DNA of 6,851 bases from an uncultured Planctomycetaceae bacterium (lineage in GTDB: Bacteria; Planctomycetota; Planctomycetia; Pirellulales; UBA1268). Positions 1 through 5,676 of this stretch are shown piece after piece. The notes beneath the pieces were generated by a model. The model was given only the letters and a program-made list of their open reading frames with translations, did no database searches and was not told where the DNA came from. Numbering within the stretch: the stretch's first letter is position 1; every line of letters begins with the position of its first letter. The position numbers and the translations under genes are program-made. The DNA is taken from the NCBI GenBank assembly GCA_903885855.1, contig CAISKG010000378.1, positions 1-6,851 of the forward strand. Direction: 5' to 3'.

Positions 1-299
1 CCACGGTGGAGCTGCCCCAGCCTGGCACCGGGATCACCGAGATCTCGGGGCGCGACCACAACCACCACGGCTTCACCGTCTGGATGGCCGGCGGGGGAAT
101 GAAGGGGGGCACCGTCTACGGGGCGACCGACGAGATCGGCTTCAAGGCGGTGGAGCGGCCCGTGCACGTCCACGACCTGCAGGCGACGATCCTCCACTGC
201 CTCGGCCTCGACCACACGCGGCTCACCTTCCGCCACAGCGGCCGCGACTTCCGCCTCACCGACATCCACGGCCGCGTCATCGAGGATTGGCTGGCGTGA
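1..299 (+). CDS. DUF1501 domain-containing protein, C-terminal fragment cut by window edge
   Basis: The reading frame is already open at base 3 and ends with TGA at 297-299, so only the last ~98 residues are visible. They contain the closing part of the DUF1501 fold (alkaline-phosphatase/sulfatase-like superfamily): a GRDHN motif, then WMAGGG, a HDLQATIL segment and LDHTRLT...SGRDFRLTDIHG. Counted by hand, this tail matches about 51 of 83 residues of the DUF1501 protein at 4237-5676, so the two are paralogues. The stretch before GRDHN is about 7 residues longer here, which suggests a different subfamily. In this family the Asp and His of GRDHN and the His of HDL are probable metal ligands (family inference). 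Full-length members are exported by Tat and usually lie downstream of a DUF1549/DUF1553 gene; any such partner would be left of the window. The stop overlaps the start of the nuclease gene by 4 bases (GTGA), so the two are probably co-transcribed. Confidence 0.9.
   Translation, partial: TVELPQPGTGITEISGRDHNHHGFTVWMAGGGMKGGTVYGATDEIGFKAVERPVHVHDLQATILHCLGLDHTRLTFRHSGRDFRLTDIHGRVIEDWLA
282..286 (+). promoter_or_regulatory. Shine-Dalgarno GAGGA that decides the nuclease start
   Basis: GAGGA ends 9 bases before the GTG at 296. That is normal spacing for the GTG and leaves no room for the in-frame TTG at 287. It lies inside the 3' end of the DUF1501 gene, as expected for translational coupling. 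Confidence 0.5.
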
Positions 300-868
300 C
301 GCCGCTCCGCGCTCCCCCGGGGCCGCGGCGGCCGTCGCGCCGGCCCGCCGGCCCCCCGCGCCGCGGTCGCACGGCCTGGGTGGTGGCGGTGGTGCTCGTG
401 GCCCTGGCCGCCGCGGCGTTCGAGCGCTGCCGGATCCCCGACGCCGCGGGGCGCCCCACGTGGACGGTGCGCGTCGTCCACGACGGCGACACCGTCACCT
501 GCCACGACACCGACGGCCGCCCCCACCGCATCCGTCTGGTGGGGATCGACGCCCCGGAACTCGAGCAGGCCCACGGCCGGGTGGCGCGGGGGGCGCTTGC
601 GCGCAAGGTGGCCGAGCGGCGCGTGGGGGTGGCCTCGCGCGGCTTCGACAAGCACGGCCGGCTCTTGGCGACGCTGTGGATCGACGATCGCGACATCAAC
701 CGCGAGATGGTGGAGGAGGGGCACGCCTGGGTTTTCGGGGGGCTCGCCCCCGATCCGGAGCTCGTGGCGGCCGAGTCGCGGGCCCGCGGCGCGCGGCGCG
801 GGCTGTGGGAGGACGGCGGCGCCGAGGAGCCGGCGGCGTGGCGCGCGGCGCATCCCCGCGAGCCCTGA
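296..868 (+). CDS. membrane-anchored thermonuclease (SNase-like) domain protein
   Basis: 190 residues from GTG at 296, chosen because it overlaps the upstream stop (GTGA) and has GAGGA at good spacing; a TTG at 287 would add three residues. Residues 1-27 are rich in Arg and Pro. Residues 28-42 form one hydrophobic helix, so I infer a signal anchor with the C-terminal domain outside the cytoplasmic membrane. Residues ~57-171 are a staphylococcal-nuclease (SNase) fold: VHDGDTV near 60-67, RLVGIDAPE at 80-88, DKHGR at 118-122 and a final helix ending GLW. All canonical active-site positions are present: the Asp of DGD, Arg80, Asp85, Glu88 and Arg122. The family consists of Ca2+-dependent phosphodiesterases that cut DNA and RNA. 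Activity is therefore plausible, though substrate and purpose (scavenging, biofilm or envelope DNA) are unknown. It is probably co-expressed with the DUF1501 gene. Family call is firm; export topology is inferred. Confidence 0.88.
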   Translation: MTPLRAPPGPRRPSRRPAGPPRRGRTAWVVAVVLVALAAAAFERCRIPDAAGRPTWTVRVVHDGDTVTCHDTDGRPHRIRLVGIDAPELEQAHGRVARGALARKVAERRVGVASRGFDKHGRLLATLWIDDRDINREMVEEGHAWVFGGLAPDPELVAAESRARGARRGLWEDGGAEEPAAWRAAHPREP

Positions 869-898
869 CTCCCTCCGCGGAAGGGCCCCTCCCCGGGC

Positions 899-932
899 GC
901 GGCGGGGCGGGTCGACGACCACTTCCCGCCGC
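899..932. repeat. 8-bp GC inverted repeat in the 90-bp nuclease/synthase gap
   Basis: GCGGCGGG (899-906) is perfectly complementary to CCCGCCGC (925-932) across an 18-base loop. It lies between the nuclease stop and the synthase start and could form an RNA hairpin acting as attenuator or terminator. No T-run follows, and an all-GC stem of this length can arise by chance in such DNA. The rest of the gap (869-958) shows no recognisable promoter. Confidence 0.25.
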
Positions 933-946
933 TGGTGGGTTGGTTT

Positions 947-950
947 AGGG
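947..950 (+). promoter_or_regulatory. Shine-Dalgarno AGGG that decides the synthase start
   Basis: AGGG lies 8 bases before the ATG at 959. This favours that ATG over the in-frame GTG at 935, which would add eight residues (GWFRVAG-type) not expected ahead of the conserved VVVTGLG opening of the family. Confidence 0.5.
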
Positions 951-958
951 TTGCGGGC

Positions 959-2224
959 ATGGAACATGGCCGGGAAGTCGTCGTCACGGGCCTGGGGATC
1001 GTGAGTCCCCTGGGGATCGGTCCCGAGGCGTTCTGGGACGGCCTCGTCTCGGGGCGGTCGGGGGTGCGCCGCATCGAGCGCTTCGATTCGAGCACGCTCA
1101 CGGTGCCCTTCGGCGGCGAGATCGGCGACTTCGACCCGAAGCAGTGGATCAGGCCGCGCAAGAGCCTCAAGGTGATGAGCCGGGACATGCAGTTCGGCTT
1201 CGCCGCGGCCGACATCGGCCTCGCCGACGCCGGCCTCGCCCCCGGCGCCGTCGACCCGGAGCGCTTCGGCGTGGTCCTGGGCGGCGACATGATCTACGCC
1301 GACCTCGAGGACCTCGAGCACACCTACCGCCGGGCGCTGGCGGGCGGCGAATTCGATTTCGGCACCTGGTCGGAGGCGATCCACGAGGACCTCCATCCGC
1401 TCTGGCTGCTCAAGCACCTCCCCAACATGACCGCGTCGCACGTGGCCATCGCCCACGACGCGCGCGGCCCCAACAACACGATCGTCCTCGGCGACGTCTC
1501 GGGGCTGCTGGCGGTGGCCGAGGCGGCGAGCGTCATCGCCCGCGGCTGGGCCGACGTGATGCTCGCCGGCGGTACGGGCTGCCGGCTCCACCCCGCCGCC
1601 CTGGTGGCCCACGGCGAGCGTCTCCTCTCCCACCGCTTCGAGGATTGCACGCGCGCCTCCCGCCCCTTCGACCTCCACCGCGACGGGCTGGTGAACGCCG
1701 AGGGGGCGGGGATCCTCGTCCTGGAGTCGGCCGATCACGCCCGCCGGCGCGGGGCGCGCGTCCGCGGCAGGATCGAGGCCACGGCGGGGCGCTGCGAGCC
1801 GTCGATGCGCGGCCGGCGACCCACCGGCTCGGCGCTCCGCGCCGCGATCCGCGCGGTCCTCGGCCGATCCGGCATGGCGCCGCAGCGCGTCGGGCACGTC
1901 AACGCCCACGGCCTCTCGACGCGCGACATGGACCGCATCGAGGCCCACGCCATCGCCGCGGAACTCGGCGACGTGCCGGTCACGGCGCCCAAGGGGGCGA
2001 TGGGACACCTCGGCGCGGGGGGCGGGGCGGTGGAGCTGGCGGCGGGGATCCTCGCCATCGACGCCGGGCTCGTGCCCCCGACGCTCAACCACGACACGCC
2101 CGATCCGGAATGCCCCGTGAACGTCGTCCGGGGGGAGGCGCTGGCCGGTCGGCCGGCCACGGTGCTGGCGGTGAACCTCTGCGCCACCGGGCAGGCCGCG
2201 GCGGTGCTCGTCAGCGCCGGCTGA
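959..2224 (+). CDS. FabF-like beta-ketoacyl-ACP synthase homologue with Cys-to-Asp active site
   Basis: 421 residues from ATG 959, near the ~412 of FabF. The thiolase-fold KAS family is clear: REVVVTGLGIVSPLG at 5-19, RGPNNTI at 169-175, ARGWADVMLAGG at 194-205, ASRPFDLHRDG at 233-243, NAEGAGILVLE at 246-256, NAHGLST at 315-321 and PKGAMGHLGAGGGAVE at 344-359. Both catalytic histidines (His317, His350) and Lys345 are present. The nucleophile position, normally TAC-S/T-SG, reads LGDVSG, so Cys is replaced by Asp179 (GAC at 1493-1495). The C-terminal NSFGFGG loop that gates the acyl pocket reads NLCATGQ (406-412). The 108-156 segment is also longer than in FabF. Normal acyl transfer to cysteine is impossible. 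By analogy with chain-length factors and KSQ domains, it may be a non-condensing partner subunit or a decarboxylase; this is inference. No acyl carrier protein or active synthase is visible nearby. A separate transcription unit is possible given the 90-bp gap. Confidence 0.88.
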   Translation: MEHGREVVVTGLGIVSPLGIGPEAFWDGLVSGRSGVRRIERFDSSTLTVPFGGEIGDFDPKQWIRPRKSLKVMSRDMQFGFAAADIGLADAGLAPGAVDPERFGVVLGGDMIYADLEDLEHTYRRALAGGEFDFGTWSEAIHEDLHPLWLLKHLPNMTASHVAIAHDARGPNNTIVLGDVSGLLAVAEAASVIARGWADVMLAGGTGCRLHPAALVAHGERLLSHRFEDCTRASRPFDLHRDGLVNAEGAGILVLESADHARRRGARVRGRIEATAGRCEPSMRGRRPTGSALRAAIRAVLGRSGMAPQRVGHVNAHGLSTRDMDRIEAHAIAAELGDVPVTAPKGAMGHLGAGGGAVELAAGILAIDAGLVPPTLNHDTPDPECPVNVVRGEALAGRPATVLAVNLCATGQAAAVLVSAG

Positions 2225-2237
2225 CCGCCGCCGGCGC
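2214..2237. terminator. possible bidirectional hairpin between convergent genes
   Basis: GCGCCGGC (2214-2221) pairs perfectly with GCCGGCGC (2230-2237) around an 8-base loop that begins with the synthase stop codon. It occupies the 24-bp space between two converging genes, where a shared terminator would sit. No T-run follows on either strand, so it is not a classical intrinsic terminator. Stem strength and position are the only support. Confidence 0.35.
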
Positions 2238-2248
2238 ATGGGAAGCCG

Positions 2249-3640
2249 TCACCAGGCGCCGTTGTAGCCGAACGAGAATCCCTGCAGGAACACCTGCCCG
2301 CCGGGATCGATCTGGTTCTGCTTGATCTTGTTGAGGTTGAACTGGCGCGTGGCGGTGGCGACGCCGGCGATCCAGAGGAAGTCGTAGCCCAGCTGCAGCG
2401 AGGAGTTGGGGGTGAGGTTCCAGCCGGCCATGATCGTCAGGTCGCCGAGGAACCCGGGCCCGATCTGCTCCCCGGCCATCTTCCAGACCTCCGTCCCCGT
2501 GGGGAACGGTGAGTGCGGAGGGAACGCACCCGGCGCCTGGTAGCCGGTGTTGCGGGCGTCGAGCTGCTGCTGCGTGCCGTCGAAGGCGATCGCCGGGGCC
2601 GCCCGGCCGCGCAGTCCCCAGTAGAAAAACTCGTTGCGGCTCACGAGCTCCGCCCCGAGGTTGAAGCCCCACAGCCAGTTCTGCGTCTGGATCAGGTAGT
2701 CGCCGCCGAACGTCGAGAGTGGCTGGTCGAAGGCGCGGCCGCTGAAGGAGAACTCCTCGTTGTAGTTCGCCAGGCGCGTCCCGAAGAACAGCGAGGGGAG
2801 CCAGCCGCGCTCGGCGTGGCGCGTCCAATCGCCGTTGGGCACCATCACCATCTGGTCGCGCCCCAGCCGGCGGTGGATCTTGTAATTGAGCTCGAGGCTG
2901 TTGAAGTTGGCGTTGCTCGTGGTGAGGAACTGCTGGGCCCCGGTGAAGCCGGGCGTGGCGTTCGAGAGCGGCGTGACGAGGAAGGTCTGGGCGCTATTGT
3001 TGAGGACGGCGTTCCAGGCGTCCTGCTGGTAGAACGACATCCCGCCGTAGTAGGTGAGCTCGAGCGAGCGGTCACGGTCGAGGTAGTCGCGGCCGAGGTA
3101 CTCGCCGAGCGTGATCCGGGCGCCGGGGGAGACGTTGTAGGGGAGGGCGTCGGTGGTGAGCAGCCCCTGCTTCCGCTTGAGGATCTCGCGGAACGTCTCC
3201 GGCTCGAGGGCGAGCAGCGCGGAGTCGAAGCCGAGGATCCGGCGGTACTGCCGGCCGCGGCTCATGAAGAGCACCTCGGCCGAGCCGTAGTACTCGCCCG
3301 AGCCGAACCAGCTCCCGGAGCTCGCCTCGTAGGGCATGCGCAGGGCGGGCATGTCCTCGATCGTGAATCCCTCGGCCGACACCGGCATCTCGAATACCTC
3401 GGGCGGCGGCTCGCCGCCTCCGAGGATCGATCCGGCGCCGGAATCGGCCACGACGCCGCGCGGCTCGAGCGGATCCCCGAGCCCGATCTCGGCCGGGACG
3501 ACGGCGTCGGACGCCGGCAGCGCCGCGTCGAGTGCGAGTGTCGGTCCGGGCTCGGCGGCCCTTCCGACGGCGGAGCCCGCCAGCCCCGCCAGGACGGCGG
3601 TGGCGAGCAGGCGGCGGAGGAAGGCTTGGTGTGCATGCAT
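2249..3640 (-). CDS. BBP7-like outer-membrane beta-barrel protein
   Basis: 463 residues; ATG at 3640 with AGGGGG (3650-3655 on the opposite strand) 9 bases upstream. Residues 1-29 look like a Sec signal peptide: RR, a hydrophobic core LLATAVLAGLAGSAV, and cleavage near 26-29. Residues 30-110 are an acidic, Pro/Gly-rich low-complexity linker. From ~111 (WFGSGEYYGSAEVLFMSRGR) to the end, amphipathic strands with many aromatics alternate: 192-204, 247-259, 280-301, 315-353, 398-432 and 449-463. The LQLGYDFLWIAGVA segment (415-428) near the C-terminus, and the opening strand, resemble the planctomycete BBP7 family. The chain ends in Trp, as expected for BAM-assembled outer-membrane barrels. Function is unknown beyond being an envelope protein; no transport or enzyme motif is visible. 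It is divergent from the small membrane protein and convergent with the synthase homologue. Barrel and export calls are fairly firm; the exact family name is recognised by pattern only. Confidence 0.7.
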   Translation of the reverse strand: MHAHQAFLRRLLATAVLAGLAGSAVGRAAEPGPTLALDAALPASDAVVPAEIGLGDPLEPRGVVADSGAGSILGGGEPPPEVFEMPVSAEGFTIEDMPALRMPYEASSGSWFGSGEYYGSAEVLFMSRGRQYRRILGFDSALLALEPETFREILKRKQGLLTTDALPYNVSPGARITLGEYLGRDYLDRDRSLELTYYGGMSFYQQDAWNAVLNNSAQTFLVTPLSNATPGFTGAQQFLTTSNANFNSLELNYKIHRRLGRDQMVMVPNGDWTRHAERGWLPSLFFGTRLANYNEEFSFSGRAFDQPLSTFGGDYLIQTQNWLWGFNLGAELVSRNEFFYWGLRGRAAPAIAFDGTQQQLDARNTGYQAPGAFPPHSPFPTGTEVWKMAGEQIGPGFLGDLTIMAGWNLTPNSSLQLGYDFLWIAGVATATRQFNLNKIKQNQIDPGGQVFLQGFSFGYNGAW

Positions 3641-3750
3641 CGACGCTGACCCCCTGACCGGATTCGCAGGCCCGATTGTCCACCGGATCGGAATCCTTGA
3701 TCGTCAGCGGCAGAGTCCCGCCCGCAGAAAAAACCGGCGCAATCGTCAGG

Positions 3751-3778
3751 CCCGCCCCCCATCTCCCCCGTTTGCCCC
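3751..3778 (-). other. G-quadruplex-type motif
   Basis: Read on the minus strand there are four G-runs of 4, 5, 6 and 3, separated by loops CAAAC, AGAT and C, which fits the standard G3+/N1-7 pattern. A further GGGG lies 8 bases upstream (complement of 3787-3790). It sits about 110-140 bases upstream of the barrel-protein start, on that gene's coding strand, so it could lie in the promoter or 5' leader. Confidence 0.45.
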
Positions 3779-3797
3779 GTTTTCCACCCCGCCGCGA

Positions 3798-3825
3798 CCG
3801 GTGCCGGCGCGCCCCGCACCACCGG
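3798..3825. repeat. imperfect inverted repeat around GGCGCGCC palindrome
   Basis: GGTGC (3800-3804) pairs with GCACC (3816-3820) around the self-complementary GGCGCGCC (3806-3813). In an alternative register, CCGGTG (3798-3803) pairs with CACCGG (3820-3825). It could be an operator or leader hairpin, but in GC-rich DNA chance is a real alternative. Confidence 0.3.
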
Positions 3826-3834
3826 GCCATCCCC

Positions 3835-3864
3835 TCCATCCGCGCCTCCGCCGTGTCGGATGGA
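3835..3864. repeat. perfect 8-bp inverted repeat TCCATCCG...CGGATGGA
   Basis: TCCATCCG (3835-3842) and CGGATGGA (3857-3864) are exact reverse complements 14 bases apart. They end 78 bases before the small membrane-protein start. The arms contain A and T and are not simple GC runs, so a regulator-binding site or 5'-leader hairpin is more credible here than for the other repeats. Confidence 0.4.
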
Positions 3865-3931
3865 AAGCCTCCCCCGGGCCCGTCGATGCACAGACAAGGG
3901 GAGGATCCTCAGCCCGGCTCCCCCCCGCGAC

Positions 3932-3935
3932 GGAG
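3932..3935 (+). promoter_or_regulatory. Shine-Dalgarno GGAG that decides the small-protein start
   Basis: GGAG lies 7 bases before ATG 3943. It selects this start over upstream in-frame starts back to 3676, whose translation is Pro/Arg-rich and unlike a protein. Confidence 0.6.
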
Positions 3936-3942
3936 ACCTCCC

Positions 3943-4218
3943 ATGCTGCCCCGACGAAACCACCTTCTCCTGGCCGGCCTGCTCCTGTTCCTCCTCGGGG
4001 TGCAGTTCCGGATGGTGGAATCGTTCACGCTCAGCGAGCGCTCGTCGAAGGTCCTCACGACGCAGCTCGGCGCCAAGCCGGCCACGGCCGCGACGCAGTC
4101 GCTCTTCGGCGGCAGCATGCCGGCCTCGCGCGTCGTCGAGCCCCCCCACTGGCTGGGGCTGGCGCTGATGTCGGTCGGGTCGGTGGCGGCGCTCAAGAGC
4201 CTGTCGATGAAGGGCTGA
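3943..4218 (+). CDS. small two-helix membrane protein, function unknown
   Basis: 91 residues from ATG 3943. Residues 1-6 (MLPRRN) are basic. Residues 7-20 (HLLLAGLLLFLLGV) form a strong hydrophobic helix or uncleaved signal anchor. Residues 21-69 are a polar, Ser/Thr/Ala-rich segment (ESFTLSERSSKVL, then GAKPATAATQSLFGG). Residues 70-84 (WLGLALMSVGSVAAL) form a second helix, followed by the short tail KSLSMKG. The positive-inside pattern suggests both ends in the cytoplasm and the ~49-residue middle outside. I do not recognise a named family. It is divergent from the barrel protein and shares its control region; its stop lies 18 bases from the converging DUF1501 stop, with no clear terminator. 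The helix pattern and good Shine-Dalgarno site support a real gene. Confidence 0.65.
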   Translation: MLPRRNHLLLAGLLLFLLGVQFRMVESFTLSERSSKVLTTQLGAKPATAATQSLFGGSMPASRVVEPPHWLGLALMSVGSVAALKSLSMKG

Positions 4219-4236
4219 CGCCCTCCGCCGCCGCGC

Positions 4237-5676
4237 TCACGCCAGCACGTCGCGGATCACCGTGCCGTGGACGTCGGTGAGGCGCATGTCGCGGCCGCTG
4301 AAGCGGTAGGTGAGCCGCGTGTGGTCGATGCCCAGCAGCCACAGCATCGTGGCGTGCAGGTCGTGGATCTGGAACTTCTTCTCCACGACCCGGTAGCCGT
4401 AGTCGTCGGTCGCCCCCACCGCGATCCCCCCGCGCACCCCGCCGCCGGCCATCCACATCGAGAAGGCCTGCGGGTTGTGGTCGCGGCCGTCCGAGCCCTG
4501 GGCGAAGGGGGTGCGGCCGAACTCGCCGCTCCAGACGACGAGCGTCGAATCGAGCATCCCGCGGCGCCGCAGGTCGCGGAGCAGCGCGGCGATCGGCTGG
4601 TCGACGGCGCGGGCGTTGGCGGCGTGCCCCTCGCGGAGGTTGCCGTGCTGGTCCCAGCGGTCGGTGCCCACCGACGGGCAGGTCAGCTCCACGAAGCGCA
4701 CCCCGCGCTCCACCATGCGCCGGGCGAGGAGGCACTCCGCGCCGAAGACGCGCGTCGGCTCGTACTCCGACTCCAGCCCGTACTCGCGCCGCACCCCCTC
4801 GGTCTCGCCGGCGAGGTCGAGGAGATCGGGCACCGCCGTCTGCATCCGGTAGGCGAGTTCCTGGTTGGCGATCGCGCTGTCGAGGGCGTCGGGGGGAGCG
4901 CCGCCGCCGGCGAGCCGGTCGGCGAAGCCGCGGTCGAGGGTGCGCGTGAAGTCGAGCTTCGCCAGCTGCGCCTCCGCCGAGCGGTCGCGCCGGCCCACGT
5001 TGGCCATCCCCGTGGTGGTGGGCTTGAGCACCGAGCCCTGGAACGTCGCCGGCAGGAAGCCGTTGGTGAAGTTGTCGAGCCCGCCCGGGGGGATGAGGCC
5101 GCCGTTCAAGACCATGTAGCCGGGGAGGTCGGCGTTCTCGCTGCCCAGGCCGTAGGTCGTCCAGGCGCCCATGCTCGGCCGCCCCTGCAGGCCGCTGCCG
5201 GTGTGGAGGAAGTAGTTGGCGTTGGTGTGCTCGGGAAACTCGCTGGTCATCGAGCGGATCACCGCCAATTCATCGGCCACGCCCGCAATGTGCGGAAAGA
5301 GGTCGCTCACCTCGAGGCCGCTCTGACCGTGGCGGGCGAAGGTCCACGGGCTCGGAAGCAGCGTGCCCACGGCGTTGAACTGCGTCTGGTCGACCTTGAA
5401 CAAGTCGCGCGGATTCTTGCCGGCGTCGCGGGCCAAGAGCGGCTTGGGGTCGAAGGAATCGACCTGCGACACGCCGCCGTCCATGTAGAGGAAGATCACG
5501 GCGCTGGCCCGCGCGGGATGGTGGCGCGCGCCCTGCCCCTCGCCCGGTGCCGCCCCTTCCGCCAACAGCGCCGCCGCCGCCACGCTCCCGAAGCCGCACG
5601 AGGCCTGGGCGAGGAGTTCGCGGCGCGACGGGGGCCGCGGGCGGAAACGGCCGCAGTGGTGGGTGACCCTGCTCAT
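4237..5676 (-). CDS. DUF1501 domain-containing protein, Tat-exported
   Basis: 479 residues. ATG at 5676 overlaps the TGA of the upstream DUF1553 gene (ATGA); an AGGAG exists but is 14 bases away, so coupled translation is likely. Residues 17-41 form a twin-arginine signal (SRRELLAQASCGFG plus a hydrophobic AAAALLA run), implying folded export, probably with metal bound. The rest is the alkaline-phosphatase/sulfatase-like DUF1501 fold: FLYMDGGVSQVDSFDPKP at 62-79, SEFPEHTNANYF at 145-156, GRPSMGAW at 165-172, DRWDQHGN at 339-346, WSGEFGRTP at 382-390, GRDHN at 397-401, WMAGGG at 408-413 and HDLHATML at 438-445. Asp66, Asp342, His344, Asp399, His400 and His438/His441 are the probable metal-site residues (inferred from conservation). 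Substrate is unknown. The pairing with DUF1553 is a recurrent planctomycete arrangement. Length and motifs look complete. Confidence 0.93.
   Translation of the reverse strand: MSRVTHHCGRFRPRPPSRRELLAQASCGFGSVAAAALLAEGAAPGEGQGARHHPARASAVIFLYMDGGVSQVDSFDPKPLLARDAGKNPRDLFKVDQTQFNAVGTLLPSPWTFARHGQSGLEVSDLFPHIAGVADELAVIRSMTSEFPEHTNANYFLHTGSGLQGRPSMGAWTTYGLGSENADLPGYMVLNGGLIPPGGLDNFTNGFLPATFQGSVLKPTTTGMANVGRRDRSAEAQLAKLDFTRTLDRGFADRLAGGGAPPDALDSAIANQELAYRMQTAVPDLLDLAGETEGVRREYGLESEYEPTRVFGAECLLARRMVERGVRFVELTCPSVGTDRWDQHGNLREGHAANARAVDQPIAALLRDLRRRGMLDSTLVVWSGEFGRTPFAQGSDGRDHNPQAFSMWMAGGGVRGGIAVGATDDYGYRVVEKKFQIHDLHATMLWLLGIDHTRLTYRFSGRDMRLTDVHGTVIRDVLA

Larger units (their letters stand above)
3641..3942. 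promoter_or_regulatory. divergent intergenic control region
   Basis: 302 bp separate two divergent genes, so promoters for both should lie here. No clear -35/-10 pair is recognisable on either strand. Visible elements are a G-run motif (3751-3778), two inverted repeats (3798-3825 and 3835-3864), an A6 tract (3728-3733) and Shine-Dalgarno sites at both ends. CAGGCCCG occurs twice (3667-3674, 3747-3754) and ATCGTCAG twice (around 3701 and 3742). No small ORF here is convincing. Confidence 0.5.

Noticed and set aside
116..2239. A 707-codon open frame on the minus strand opposite the nuclease and synthase genes
   Set aside because: Its translation is Arg/Ala/Gly/Pro-rich with no domain, and it mirrors two well-supported + strand genes. 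Long antisense frames are expected at this GC content.
2513..3649. A 378-codon + strand frame opposite the barrel-protein gene
   Set aside because: Low-complexity Val/Glu/Arg/Ala composition with no signal or fold; the minus-strand frame has a signal peptide, beta strands and a C-terminal Trp.
3721..3740. T6 run on the minus strand after GCGCCGG as an intrinsic terminator
   Set aside because: No stable stem of reasonable length immediately precedes the T-run, and the site lies upstream of a gene, not after one.
3676..3942. Longer start for the small membrane protein
   Set aside because: The extra 89 residues are Pro/Arg-rich and lack any fold; ATG 3943 has a good Shine-Dalgarno site followed at once by a basic n-region and helix.
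5650..5676. Lipoprotein lipobox at Cys27 of the DUF1501 protein
   Set aside because: The residues before the Cys (QAS) do not fit the lipobox, and a Cys-Gly-Phe-Gly sequence within the Tat hydrophobic region is, from memory, typical of the family.
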